Positions 42,997 to 52,638 of a stretch of DNA of 64,000 nucleotides are shown here, one piece after another. Every line of letters begins with the position of its first letter. Position 1 is the stretch's first letter. The notes under the pieces were generated by a model. It did no database searches. It was not told the origin of the DNA and was given only the letters and a program-made list of their open reading frames with translations. The translations under genes were made by a program, and so were the position numbers. Source of the DNA: Saccharothrix algeriensis. Its GTDB lineage: Bacteria; Actinomycetota; Actinomycetes; Mycobacteriales; Pseudonocardiaceae. The stretch is taken from assembly GCF_016907655.1 (NCBI RefSeq), contig NZ_JAFBCL010000001.1, positions 558,001 to 622,000 of the forward strand, read 5' to 3'.

Positions 42997-43176
42997 GTGA
43001 GAAAGTCCGTTGCGGGCCTTGTCATGTCGGCCGCGCTGGGTGCGGCGGTGATCTCGGGCGTCCCCGGTGAGCACCGGAGCACCGGCTTCACCTCCGTCGC
43101 GGCGGCCAAGGGCGACACCAGCGACTACTGGAGCGTGGACTCCGTCGCGGCGGCGCTCCCGGTGACCGCCGTCTGA
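42997..43176 (+). CDS. 59-aa secreted peptide of unknown function
   Basis: Starts at GTG 42997 behind GAAGGAAGA. Residues 1-22 are a signal peptide-like segment (basic RKS, then VAGLVMSAALGAAVISGV). The remainder is short and contains HRSTGFTSVAAAKGDTSDYW and VDSVAAALPVTAV. There are no cysteines. It is followed 156 bp later by a STAND NTPase gene. It could be a wall peptide, an exported signal or a processed peptide; I do not recognise it. Confidence 0.6.
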   Translation: MRKSVAGLVMSAALGAAVISGVPGEHRSTGFTSVAAAKGDTSDYWSVDSVAAALPVTAV

Positions 43177-43332
43177 CGAGGCCCGCGCAGCTCCGGCCCG
43201 CCTTGATCCGCGAAGGCGGGCCGGAGCCGTGTCGCGCTGCGGCATCACCCTGGCTCGCGACGACTGGCGGCACCGCGGGCCCACCCCGTCTGTGACACTC
43301 GGATCACACCGAGCGCGCGGGGAGGGGTGTGC

Positions 43333-45399
43333 GTGTACCGAGGTGGGGAGAACGTCGTGTCCGGCACGGCGCACGGGCCGGTGGTCCAGGCGGGCAGCGT
43401 CGGGGAGGTGCACTTCCACCGCCGGGGGGCGGAGCCGGTGGTCCCGCGCCAGCTCCCGCCCGCCCCCAGGCTGTTCACCAGCAGGCGCCGGGAACTGGCC
43501 CACCTGAACCGGTTGCTCGACGACGAGGGCGCGCTGGTCGCCGTCGTGAGCGGGCCGGCGGGGGTCGGCAAGACGTCGTTGGCGCTGCGCTGGCTGCACG
43601 ACGCGCGAGCGCGGTTCCCGGACGGCCAGCTCTACGTCGACCTCGGCGCGCACTCGCCGGGCGGTCCCGCCACCCCGGAGGAGGTCCTGGAGTGGTTCCT
43701 GGTGGCGCTGGGCGTCCGCGCCTCGGGCATCCCGCTGGGCCTGGAGCGAAGACAGGCGCTGTTCCGGACCCTGACCGCGGACCGCTCGCTGTCCCTGCTG
43801 CTCGACGACGCGGTCTCCGCCGCCCAGGTGCGGCCGCTGCTGCCGACCGCGGCCCGCAGCGCGGTCGTGGTCACGAGCCGGTGGCGGCTCAGCGGTCTCG
43901 CGGTCGACGGCGCGCGGTTCGTGGAGGTCGAGTCCTTCGACGTGGAGGCGTCGCTGGAGCTGCTCGAACGCGCGGTCGGCCAACGGGTCGCGTCCGAGCC
44001 CGACGCCGCCCGCGAGCTGGCGCGCCTGTGCGGCGGGCTGCCCATCGCGCTGTGCGTGGTGGGCGCCCGCCTGTCCACCCACCCCCGGCGGACGCTGTCC
44101 AAGGAGGTCGGCTCGCTGCGCTCGGAACGCCTGGGCTCGCTCGCCGTCCAGGGCGGTCTCTCGGTGGAGGCCGTTCTCGACAAGTCCTATGTGGACCTCC
44201 CGGCGCGGCACGCCCGCGTGTACCGGCTGTGCGCGGTGCACCCCGGCGGCTCCTTCGGGTTGGAGGCGGCAGCGGCGGCGGCCGGCGAGCCGCCGCCCGA
44301 GGTCGAGCCGGTGCTCGACGAGCTGGTGGAGAAGAACCTGCTGACCGAGGTGGGCGACGAGCGGTTCCGCTTCCACGACCTGCTCCGCCTGCACGCCCGG
44401 CGGCAGGCGGACTGGCACTCCGCGGCGGAGAGCGACGCCGCCCTCCGCCGCGTGGTGGAGTGGTACCTGCACCGCGCGGTCGGGGCCGACCTCGCCGTGG
44501 TGCCCGATCGGCCCCGGGTCGGGCCGCTCTTCCGCGGCGCGCGACCGGCGTTCCCCCGCGCCGCGGAGGCGCTGGACTGGCTGGTGGCCGAGCGCGGCAA
44601 CCTGGTGACCGCGATCGGCGAGGCGGCCGAGCGGGGTTGGCACGACCTGGCCTGGCAGCTCACCGAGGCCATGTGGGGTTTCTTCCTGCACCGGCGCCAC
44701 CTCGCGGACTGGGTCCTCGCGCACGAGATCGGGGTCGGGTCGGCGCACGCGTGCGGGCACGTGGTGGCCCAGGCGCGGCTGCGGCTGCAACTGGCGGTCG
44801 GCTACGTCGGCCTGGGGCGCGAGGCCGACGCGTCCGAGCAGGTCGAGCTGGCGTTGCGCCTGGGCGAGACCGCCGGCGACCGGGGGTCGGTCGCCACGGC
44901 GGTCAGCCAGCTCGGCCGGATCGCGCGCGGCCGCCGGGACCCGGCCGCCGCGCTGGCGCACTTCCGGCGGGCGCTGGAGATCGAGTCGGACCTGGGTCGG
45001 CGGCGCGGCGTCGCCCTGGCCCACCGCCGGATCGGCGAGGCGCTGACCGACCTGCGCCGCCACGAGGAGGCGATCGTCGAACTCGCCACCGCCGAAGCGG
45101 TCCTGGTCGAGCTCGGCCAGGTGGTGGAGGCGGCCCGCGCGCGCGGCCTGCTCGCGCTCCCGAAGCTGGCGCTCGGCCGGGTGGACGAGGCGGCGCGGCT
45201 GCTCGAGGCCGCGCTGCCCGCCCTGGCGGGGACCGGGTCGCCCCACTACCTCGCCGACGTGCTCGTCCCCCTCGCCGACGTGGCGGAGAGCCGGGGCGAC
45301 CCGGCCGGCGCGCAGGAGCGGCTGCGCGCCGCGGCGGCGGCCTACACCGCGGTCGGCGAACCGGTGCCCGAGCGCATCGCGGCCAGGCTGACCGGGTAG
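43333..45399 (+). CDS. NB-ARC/TPR STAND protein with VVQAG N-terminal motif
   Basis: A 688-residue STAND ATPase. The first 35 residues hold NVVSGTAHGPVVQAGSVGEV followed by HFH, a short motif found at the N-terminus of many actinobacterial STAND proteins and thought to be an adaptor. Then LFTSRRREL opens NB-ARC, Walker A GPAGVGKT (about residue 81), Walker B SLLLDDA, RFHDLLRLHARR closes ARC2, and residues about 400-688 are TPR-like helices. GTG 43333 is chosen because GGAGGGG precedes it at good spacing; GTG 43327 lies within that site. It has no DNA-binding domain. Confidence 0.85.
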   Translation: MYRGGENVVSGTAHGPVVQAGSVGEVHFHRRGAEPVVPRQLPPAPRLFTSRRRELAHLNRLLDDEGALVAVVSGPAGVGKTSLALRWLHDARARFPDGQLYVDLGAHSPGGPATPEEVLEWFLVALGVRASGIPLGLERRQALFRTLTADRSLSLLLDDAVSAAQVRPLLPTAARSAVVVTSRWRLSGLAVDGARFVEVESFDVEASLELLERAVGQRVASEPDAARELARLCGGLPIALCVVGARLSTHPRRTLSKEVGSLRSERLGSLAVQGGLSVEAVLDKSYVDLPARHARVYRLCAVHPGGSFGLEAAAAAAGEPPPEVEPVLDELVEKNLLTEVGDERFRFHDLLRLHARRQADWHSAAESDAALRRVVEWYLHRAVGADLAVVPDRPRVGPLFRGARPAFPRAAEALDWLVAERGNLVTAIGEAAERGWHDLAWQLTEAMWGFFLHRRHLADWVLAHEIGVGSAHACGHVVAQARLRLQLAVGYVGLGREADASEQVELALRLGETAGDRGSVATAVSQLGRIARGRRDPAAALAHFRRALEIESDLGRRRGVALAHRRIGEALTDLRRHEEAIVELATAEAVLVELGQVVEAARARGLLALPKLALGRVDEAARLLEAALPALAGTGSPHYLADVLVPLADVAESRGDPAGAQERLRAAAAAYTAVGEPVPERIAARLTG

Positions 45400-45530
45400 A
45401 GCAGGACGTCGGCCACCGCGGTCCAGCGGGGCGTCGCGGCCCGCCGGTCGACCACGAGGAGCCCGTCCCACGGCCCGCCGACGACCTGCCAGGCCCCGCG
45501 GGCCACCGGGCGCCAGTCACCCCAGGGCAC
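45342..45530 (-). CDS. small 62-aa protein downstream of glycosyltransferase-fold gene
   Basis: GTG 45530 lies inside the end of the next gene upstream (14-bp overlap), and the ORF ends at TAG 45342, overlapping the 3' end of the opposite-strand STAND gene by 58 bp. Codons are almost all G/C-ending and the product is Trp-rich (PWGDWRPVARGAWQVVGGPW), ending in LLYPVSLAAMRSG. Coding is plausible by composition and coupling but no family is recognised. Confidence 0.45.
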   Translation of the reverse strand: MPWGDWRPVARGAWQVVGGPWDGLLVVDRRAATPRWTAVADVLLYPVSLAAMRSGTGSPTAV

Positions 45531-46665
45531 GCGGCACCGCCACGGGCGACACCGGCACGGCCCGCGCCGGCTCCGGCAGGTCCAGCAGCCGGTAGGCGGC
45601 GCGGCGGGTGGCGGCGCCGGCCCCGCCGGGGCACGAGCTGATCGCCCGGGCCAGGCCGGGCACCGCGACGGCCGCGTCGAGCCGCGGCGCGACCGGGTCG
45701 AGCACGGGGGCGCCCCGGTACACCAGGTCGGCCGGGCTGCCCGGCCGGATCAGGATCGCCGGCACCGGCACCAGCAGGATCGGCCGGCCCAGGGCGGCCG
45801 CGTACTGGGTGGTCGAGCCGAAGTCGCCGACGACCACGTCGGCCGCCACCACCGCCGCCCGCCAGCCCTCCTCCGGCGGCAGGACCAACAGGCCCTCGGG
45901 CAGCCACGCGCGCACCTGGCGCGCGCCGTGCACGCTCCAGATGTTGGGGTGCAGCACCGCGGCGACGCGGTGGCCGGTGTCGAGGAGCCGCCGGTACAGC
46001 CCGATGTGCGCCCCGAAGGTGGAGTGCGTCGTCCACGAGGAGCTGACCGTGACCAGCGACTCCCCCGGCAGGACGCCCAGCGCCCGCCGGTAGTGCTCCC
46101 GGTACGGCTCGCTGGCCAGCACCCGGTCGAGGCACAGGTCGCCCGCCACCACCGCGGCCGGCGCGGCTTCCGGGCAGGACTCCCGCAGGGCGTCGAGTTC
46201 GTCGCGGTGCGCCAGCACGATCGCCGAGGGCACCACCCGGCCGTCCCGGACGAGCTGCTCGCGGCTCAACCCGTGCGCGGCCACGCGGCCCGGCTCCGGC
46301 GACCGCGACCGCGACTTCAGCGCGCCCGCCCCGTGCGGCACCACCATGATCTTCCCGTGCAGCTGGTCCAGACCGCGGAAGCTCGCCGCGAGCACCAGGT
46401 CGAACCGGTGCCTGATCGCCTGCTCCCAGGGCAGCACGTGCCCGCCGAGGTCGCGCACGAACTCGGCGGTGCCGTGCGTCGACCCCTCGACGGTGAACAG
46501 CACCTGCACGCGGTGGTCGGCCTCCAGCAGGGGCAGCAGGTCGACCAGGCGGGTCCCCGCCACGACGTGCGGGACGACGACCAGGACGACGCGGCACCCC
46601 GCCCGCGTGATCCGCGACGCCGCCCGCAGCCCGATCGGCCCGTTGGTCCATGGATTCCCGGTCAC
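45517..46665 (-). CDS. CDP-glycerol glycerophosphotransferase/GT-B-like protein
   Basis: A 382-residue protein with two Rossmann-like halves. The N-terminus (VVLVVVPHVVAGTRLVDLLP) and the HGAGALKSRS segment are followed by VSSSWTTHSTFGAHIGLYRR and VVVGDFGSTTQYAAALGRPI, resembling the donor-site region of CDP-glycerol glycerophosphotransferases and UDP-GlcNAc 2-epimerases. GTG 46665 has GGGGAGGAA upstream. Divergent from the SARP gene across 264 bp. The substrate is unknown; the C-terminus is less conserved. Confidence 0.7.
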   Translation of the reverse strand: MTGNPWTNGPIGLRAASRITRAGCRVVLVVVPHVVAGTRLVDLLPLLEADHRVQVLFTVEGSTHGTAEFVRDLGGHVLPWEQAIRHRFDLVLAASFRGLDQLHGKIMVVPHGAGALKSRSRSPEPGRVAAHGLSREQLVRDGRVVPSAIVLAHRDELDALRESCPEAAPAAVVAGDLCLDRVLASEPYREHYRRALGVLPGESLVTVSSSWTTHSTFGAHIGLYRRLLDTGHRVAAVLHPNIWSVHGARQVRAWLPEGLLVLPPEEGWRAAVVAADVVVGDFGSTTQYAAALGRPILLVPVPAILIRPGSPADLVYRGAPVLDPVAPRLDAAVAVPGLARAISSCPGGAGAATRRAAYRLLDLPEPARAVPVSPVAVPRALG

Positions 46666-46929
46666 GGTTCCTCCCCATTCCCGATTCGAGATGACGGGGG
46701 AATCCTCGGGGCGACCGTCATCAATACCCTGTCGGAGGTCTCCGCAGCCGCGGTCCGCGCAGTTCGGGGCGGGCCGCGCGAGCACTTCCGCACGCTTGCG
46801 GGCCAATGCCCGCCCATTGGCTGTCGAACGCCTGTCAGCGGCCTTTCCGAGGCTATAACGTTACTGATGGGGCACTCGCGGTCGCCGGCGGCGCACAATA
46901 CTGGACGGACTCCAGCGAGGGGTGGCGCT

Positions 46930-49902
46930 GTGACCAGTCTGTTCACGATCTTGGGACAAACTCGGATACGAATAGGCGCGCGGCTGCGCCGGGACTGGGC
47001 CGCGCCCAAAACCCGGGCGATGCTCGGCGCGCTGCTGACCAGACCGGGCGAGTGGTTCACGACGGTGAGCCTCGTCGACTGGATGTGGACCGCCGACGAC
47101 AAGCTGCCGAAGAACCTGGCCCAGACCTTCTACAACTACGCCAAGCGGATCCGGGACGGCCTCCGGCAGATGCGGGCCGAAGCGGTGCTGGAGCAGCGGC
47201 GGGGCGCGTACCGGATCGTCGCCGACCGGGCGGGGATCGACTACTTCGCCGCCACCACCCTGCTCGACCGCGCCCGCCTGCTGCGCGACCCGGGAGCGGC
47301 GGTGGCGCTGCTGCGGGAGGCCGTCGGGCACTGGACCGACCTGCCGCTGGCCGACCTGCCGGGTGAACCGGCCGAGGCTTGGCGGCGCAACGCCCGGGAG
47401 AACCTGTGGATCCCGCTGCAGAACGCGCTGTGCGAGAACCTGATCGCCCTCGGGGAATTCCGGGCGGCGCTGGCCCAGGTCGACGGTCTGCCGGCCGAGG
47501 ACGCCGCCCACCTGGCGCTGGTGATGCGCCGGTTGGAGGCATTGCACGGCCTGCACCTGCGAACCGAGATGACGTCCTACTACTTCGCCATGCGCAAGCG
47601 GTTGCAGGACGAGTTCGAGGACGCGGCGGCGGCGGCGCTGAAGGAGTTCTTCGAGGGCCTGGCCGAACCGGCGCAGGTGGAATCCCGTCGCCCCCGGGAA
47701 AACGCGCGGCCGCCCCGCCGGCTGCCGCACGACGTCGAGGACTTCGTCGGCCGGCAGGTGCTGCTGGCGAAGGTCGACGCGGTGACCGGCTGCGCGAAGC
47801 GGGAACCGCGGCCGGGAATCGTGCTGCTCGACGGCGCGGCCGGCGTCGGCAAGACGGCGCTCGCCGTGCACTGGGCGCACCGCGTGGCGCCGCAGTTCCC
47901 GGACGGCGTGCTGCACTGCGACCTCAAGGGGTTCTCCGCCGAGAACGCCCTGCAGGCCGGCACCGTCGTCGACAACTTCCTCGAGGCGCTGGGCGCCGAC
48001 GTGGACCACCTCACCACGGCGGAGCAGCGGGCCCGGCGCCTGGAGCTCATCCTGGCGAACCGGCGGGTGCTGGTCCTGCTCGACAACGTCCGCGGCCTGC
48101 CCCAGGTGGAACCGCTGCTGCCGCTGCTGCGCACCTGCACGGTCGTGCTCACCAGCCGCAACCGCATCCCCGGCCTGGGGCACCGCGCGTTCCCGGTGGC
48201 CTCGATGGACCCGGCCGACGCCACGCGGATGCTCGACGCCAGGATCGGCGACCGCAGCACCTACCAGCGCCGGGCCGTGCAGGACCTGGTGGCGCTGTGC
48301 CGCGGGCTGCCGCTGGCGATCGACATCGTGGCCCACCGCATCGCCACCAGCCCGGGCGCCCCGCTGGCGGAGTTCTTCGAGCAGCTCAGCGACGAACGGC
48401 GGTTGCTGGCCCTCGGCGACCACGGCGACGGCGGTGACGGCAGCCTGAAGACGGTCTTCTCCTGGTCCTACCGCGCGCTGCGCCGCGCCGACCGCCGGGT
48501 GTTCCGGCTGCTCGGCCTCCACCCCGGTCCCGACATCAGCATCGACACCGCGACCGCGCTCCTCGGCGTGCCCCGCGCCGCCGCGCTGGACTGCCTGGAC
48601 CTGCTCGTCGCGGCGCACCTGGTGGAGCAGCCGGGGTCGCTGCGCCGCTACCGGTTCCACGACCTGCTGCACGACTACGCGCAGGAGTGCGCGGTCTCGG
48701 ACGAGCCGGAGGAGCAGCGCCGCGCCGCCGAGGTGCGGCTGATCGACTTCTTCCTGCACACCGCGAAGGAGGCCGACGCGGTCGCCTTCCCGTACCGGCC
48801 CGGCGTTCCGGTGCCGCCCCCGGTCGAGGGCGTCGTGCCGCTGCAGTTCGGCCACGACCGCGAAGCCCAGGGCTGGGTGATCGGGGAGCGCGCGAACCTG
48901 GTGGCGGTCCTCGACCTGGCTGCCCGGCGCGGCCTGCACGCCCACGTCAGCAGGCTGGCGCACGTCCTCGGGGACATGTTCAGGCGGTGCGGCTACTACG
49001 ACGAGGCCCGGTTCGCGCTGGTGATGGCCATCGGCTCGGCCCAGGTCGAAGGCGACCTGGACGGCGAGGGCGCGGCGTACAACGACCTCGGCCTGATGCA
49101 CCTCAGGCAGTCGGCGTTCTTCGAGGCGCGCAAGTGCTTCCACCTGGCGCACGGCATCGCGCAGCAGCTCGGCGAGCCCCGGGGGCTGGCCTCGTCCCTG
49201 CACAACCTCGCCCGGGTGGAGGTCGCGGAGGGCCGGGTGGACCGGGGGGTGCAGCTCTACGAGCAGGTCCTGTGCATCGCCCGCGGGTCTTCGCCGATGG
49301 AACCGGAGGCGGCGACCTGGCACCGCCTCGGGGTCCTGGCGCGGGAACGGCGCAACCGGGTCGACGCGGCGGCGCACCTGCACCGGGCGCTCGAACTGCG
49401 GGTGGCGATGAACAACACCACCGGCCAGGCCGACACGCTCGTCGAGCTGGGCGAGCTGCACCGGGAACAGGGTGAGCTGCACGTCGCCGAGCAGTACGTC
49501 CGCCGAGCCGTGGAGCTGCACCGCGGGACCGGCGTCCGGGAGGTGGTGGCGCGGGCCTGCGCCCGGCTGGCCCTGATCCGGCGGGACCGGGGCGACGTCG
49601 TGACGGCGACCCTGCACGCCCGGCAGGCCGTTCGGCTCTACGACCGGATCGGCGACTCCCTGGGCAAGGCGGGGGCGTTGACGCTGTTGGGCGAGCTCCG
49701 CTGGCGCGCGCGGGCGTTCGCGGCGGCCGAGGAGGGCTGGGAGCAGGCGTTCAAGATCTTCAGCGACGCCGGCGACCCGCGCGCCCCCGGGCTGGCCGAC
49801 CGCCTGGCCCTGCTCGGCGGCGACCGGGCGGTGCCCGCCGCCCGGTCGGTGCGGTGGTCACCCGACCCGTCGGACTCGACCGGCCGGCGGGGCCCGGCCT
49901 GA
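46930..49902 (+). CDS. SARP-type regulator: BTAD, NB-ARC and TPR (AfsR-like)
   Basis: A 990-residue AfsR/SARP-family regulator. Residues 1-90 form an OmpR-like winged helix (RDWAAPKTRAMLGALLTRPG, FYNYAKRIRDGLRQM), and 95-240 the BTAD domain. NB-ARC starts at EDFVGRQVLL, with Walker A GAAGVGKT (about residue 302) and Walker B VLVLLDN. Residues about 640-950 are TPR-like. The HTH is followed directly by BTAD, so this can bind DNA and activate a biosynthetic cluster. GTG 46930 has GAGGGG upstream. No antibiotic cluster is adjacent in the window; the target may lie elsewhere. Confidence 0.9.
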   Translation: MTSLFTILGQTRIRIGARLRRDWAAPKTRAMLGALLTRPGEWFTTVSLVDWMWTADDKLPKNLAQTFYNYAKRIRDGLRQMRAEAVLEQRRGAYRIVADRAGIDYFAATTLLDRARLLRDPGAAVALLREAVGHWTDLPLADLPGEPAEAWRRNARENLWIPLQNALCENLIALGEFRAALAQVDGLPAEDAAHLALVMRRLEALHGLHLRTEMTSYYFAMRKRLQDEFEDAAAAALKEFFEGLAEPAQVESRRPRENARPPRRLPHDVEDFVGRQVLLAKVDAVTGCAKREPRPGIVLLDGAAGVGKTALAVHWAHRVAPQFPDGVLHCDLKGFSAENALQAGTVVDNFLEALGADVDHLTTAEQRARRLELILANRRVLVLLDNVRGLPQVEPLLPLLRTCTVVLTSRNRIPGLGHRAFPVASMDPADATRMLDARIGDRSTYQRRAVQDLVALCRGLPLAIDIVAHRIATSPGAPLAEFFEQLSDERRLLALGDHGDGGDGSLKTVFSWSYRALRRADRRVFRLLGLHPGPDISIDTATALLGVPRAAALDCLDLLVAAHLVEQPGSLRRYRFHDLLHDYAQECAVSDEPEEQRRAAEVRLIDFFLHTAKEADAVAFPYRPGVPVPPPVEGVVPLQFGHDREAQGWVIGERANLVAVLDLAARRGLHAHVSRLAHVLGDMFRRCGYYDEARFALVMAIGSAQVEGDLDGEGAAYNDLGLMHLRQSAFFEARKCFHLAHGIAQQLGEPRGLASSLHNLARVEVAEGRVDRGVQLYEQVLCIARGSSPMEPEAATWHRLGVLARERRNRVDAAAHLHRALELRVAMNNTTGQADTLVELGELHREQGELHVAEQYVRRAVELHRGTGVREVVARACARLALIRRDRGDVVTATLHARQAVRLYDRIGDSLGKAGALTLLGELRWRARAFAAAEEGWEQAFKIFSDAGDPRAPGLADRLALLGGDRAVPAARSVRWSPDPSDSTGRRGPA

Positions 49903-49980
49903 GCGGTGCGCGGCGCCGGGTCGCGCGGCGCCGGTGACGTGCCGCCGGGCCGGCGCGGCTCCACCACCCCGTTCAGCCCG

Positions 49981-50157
49981 ACCCCGCATGACCGGCTGCG
50001 GCCCGCGCCGCTCGACGGGGTCCACTTCGGGCAGTTCCGCCGGCAACGCGGTGCCCGGCGGCGCGGTGGGCCGGGGCCGCACGGTCTGCTCGCCGCCCAC
50101 CCGGGCCACGAGCCCGGTCGGGCTGTCCACCGCCACCACCCGGCCCGCGCCGACGGC
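49981..50157 (-). pseudogene. relic of ABC transporter ATPase C-terminal domain
   Basis: Translated on the minus strand, this stretch gives GAGRVVAVDSPTGLVARVGG, then EQTVRPRP and LPEVDPVERRG. These closely resemble the region after the H-loop and the C-terminal regulatory domain of DrrA-like ABC-2 ATPases. Nothing upstream encodes Walker A, signature or Walker B, because the fragment begins at the terminator at 50158. It looks like a decayed remnant. The resemblance is judged by eye. Confidence 0.5.
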
Positions 50158-50191
50158 GGGAGGCCCGCCCGGTGGTCCGGGCGGGCCTCCC
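50158..50191. terminator. strong terminator hairpin
   Basis: A perfect 15-bp stem, GGGAGGCCCGCCCGG (50158-50172) with its complement (50177-50191), around a four-base TGGT loop. It sits 18 bp after the LVIVD gene stop on the minus strand. The remaining gap to the SARP gene (49903-50157) holds the ABC ATPase relic. Confidence 0.8.
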
Positions 50192-50208
50192 CGGCACGCG
50201 TTCGGGGT

Positions 50209-51711
<1,503 letters not shown>

Positions 51712-51857
51712 TTCAGGTCTCCCCTTCCCACCTGTAGCAGGGAAGGCAGTATCGCCCCTTCGCAACGCTAACCACCAGGCCCGTTCGTCGGTAAGGTGAC
51801 GGCTTCCGGCTGGTGGGACGTGCCGGTACGGTGGCGACCGGAGCCAGGGGGTGCGGT

Positions 51858-52481
51858 GTGCGGATCTTGCTCGTGGCGGTGGCGATCGCGTTCCTGGCCG
51901 CGTGCACGGCGCAGCCGGCGGAGGAGGCCCCGGTCATCGTTCCGGGGAGGCCGGGCGAGCAGGCCGAGACGCTGGCGCCCGGCGACGTGGGCACCGACCG
52001 GTGGGTGGCGCCCGGCGAGGCCGACCTGAGGTACGTGGCGAGCATGATCGCCCACCACCGGCAGGCCCTGGACATGACCGCGCTCGCGCCCGAGAGGGCG
52101 TCGAACGACACGGTGAAGGGCCTCGCTTCGCGCATCCACGACACCCAGGGCCCGGAGATCGGGGCCATGGAGCAGTGGCAGCGGCAGTTCGCGGAGAAGG
52201 CGCCCGCGCACGGCCACAGCGGCACGCTGCCGCACGTGGACCACGCGACCATGCCCGGGATGGCGACCGACGAGGAGCTGGCCGCGCTGGCCGCCGCGCG
52301 CGGCCCCGACTTCGACCGGTTGTTCCTCCGGTTGATGATCGCCCACCACGAGGGCGCGCTGACGATGGCCCTCGACCTCCTCTCGAAGGGCACCGACGTG
52401 CGCGTGGAGGAGATGGCGAACGACGTGGTGGCCTCCCAGTCCGACGAGATCGAGCGGATGAGGGCGATCACGATCCCGTAG
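51858..52481 (+). CDS. DUF305 lipoprotein
   Basis: A 207-residue lipoprotein: lipobox FLAAC at about residues 12-16 after a short signal. The two DUF305 HH motifs, MIAHHRQALDM (about residue 62) and MIAHHEGALTM (about residue 160), are spaced in a four-helix ferritin-like bundle and are thought to bind metal, often copper. GTG 51858 has AGGGGG upstream. Shares a divergent promoter region with the LVIVD protein. Confidence 0.9.
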   Translation: MRILLVAVAIAFLAACTAQPAEEAPVIVPGRPGEQAETLAPGDVGTDRWVAPGEADLRYVASMIAHHRQALDMTALAPERASNDTVKGLASRIHDTQGPEIGAMEQWQRQFAEKAPAHGHSGTLPHVDHATMPGMATDEELAALAAARGPDFDRLFLRLMIAHHEGALTMALDLLSKGTDVRVEEMANDVVASQSDEIERMRAITIP

Positions 52482-52638
52482 CGCCGGGCACGAGGTCCTC
52501 GGCCGGCCGGAACGTCTCCACGGCGTTGCCGGTGACGCGCCGGGCGATTCCCGCGTCGCGCTCGTGCGCCTCCCGGGAGGAGTCCGGGGCGACCCGCGCC
52601 CGGAAGTCCTCGCCGACCACTTCGTCAGGGCCGGTCAC
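52468..52638 (-). CDS. possible small protein coupled to the flavoprotein gene
   Basis: A 56-codon ORF from GTG 52638, overlapping the flavoprotein stop by 14 bp, to TGA 52468, overlapping the DUF305 end by 14 bp. Codons are strongly G/C-ending. The end DAGIARRVTGNAVETFRPAE resembles the C-terminus of an amidohydrolase, so it may be either a real small protein or a truncated remnant. No ribosome site is obvious. Confidence 0.4.
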   Translation of the reverse strand: MTGPDEVVGEDFRARVAPDSSREAHERDAGIARRVTGNAVETFRPAEDLVPGATGS

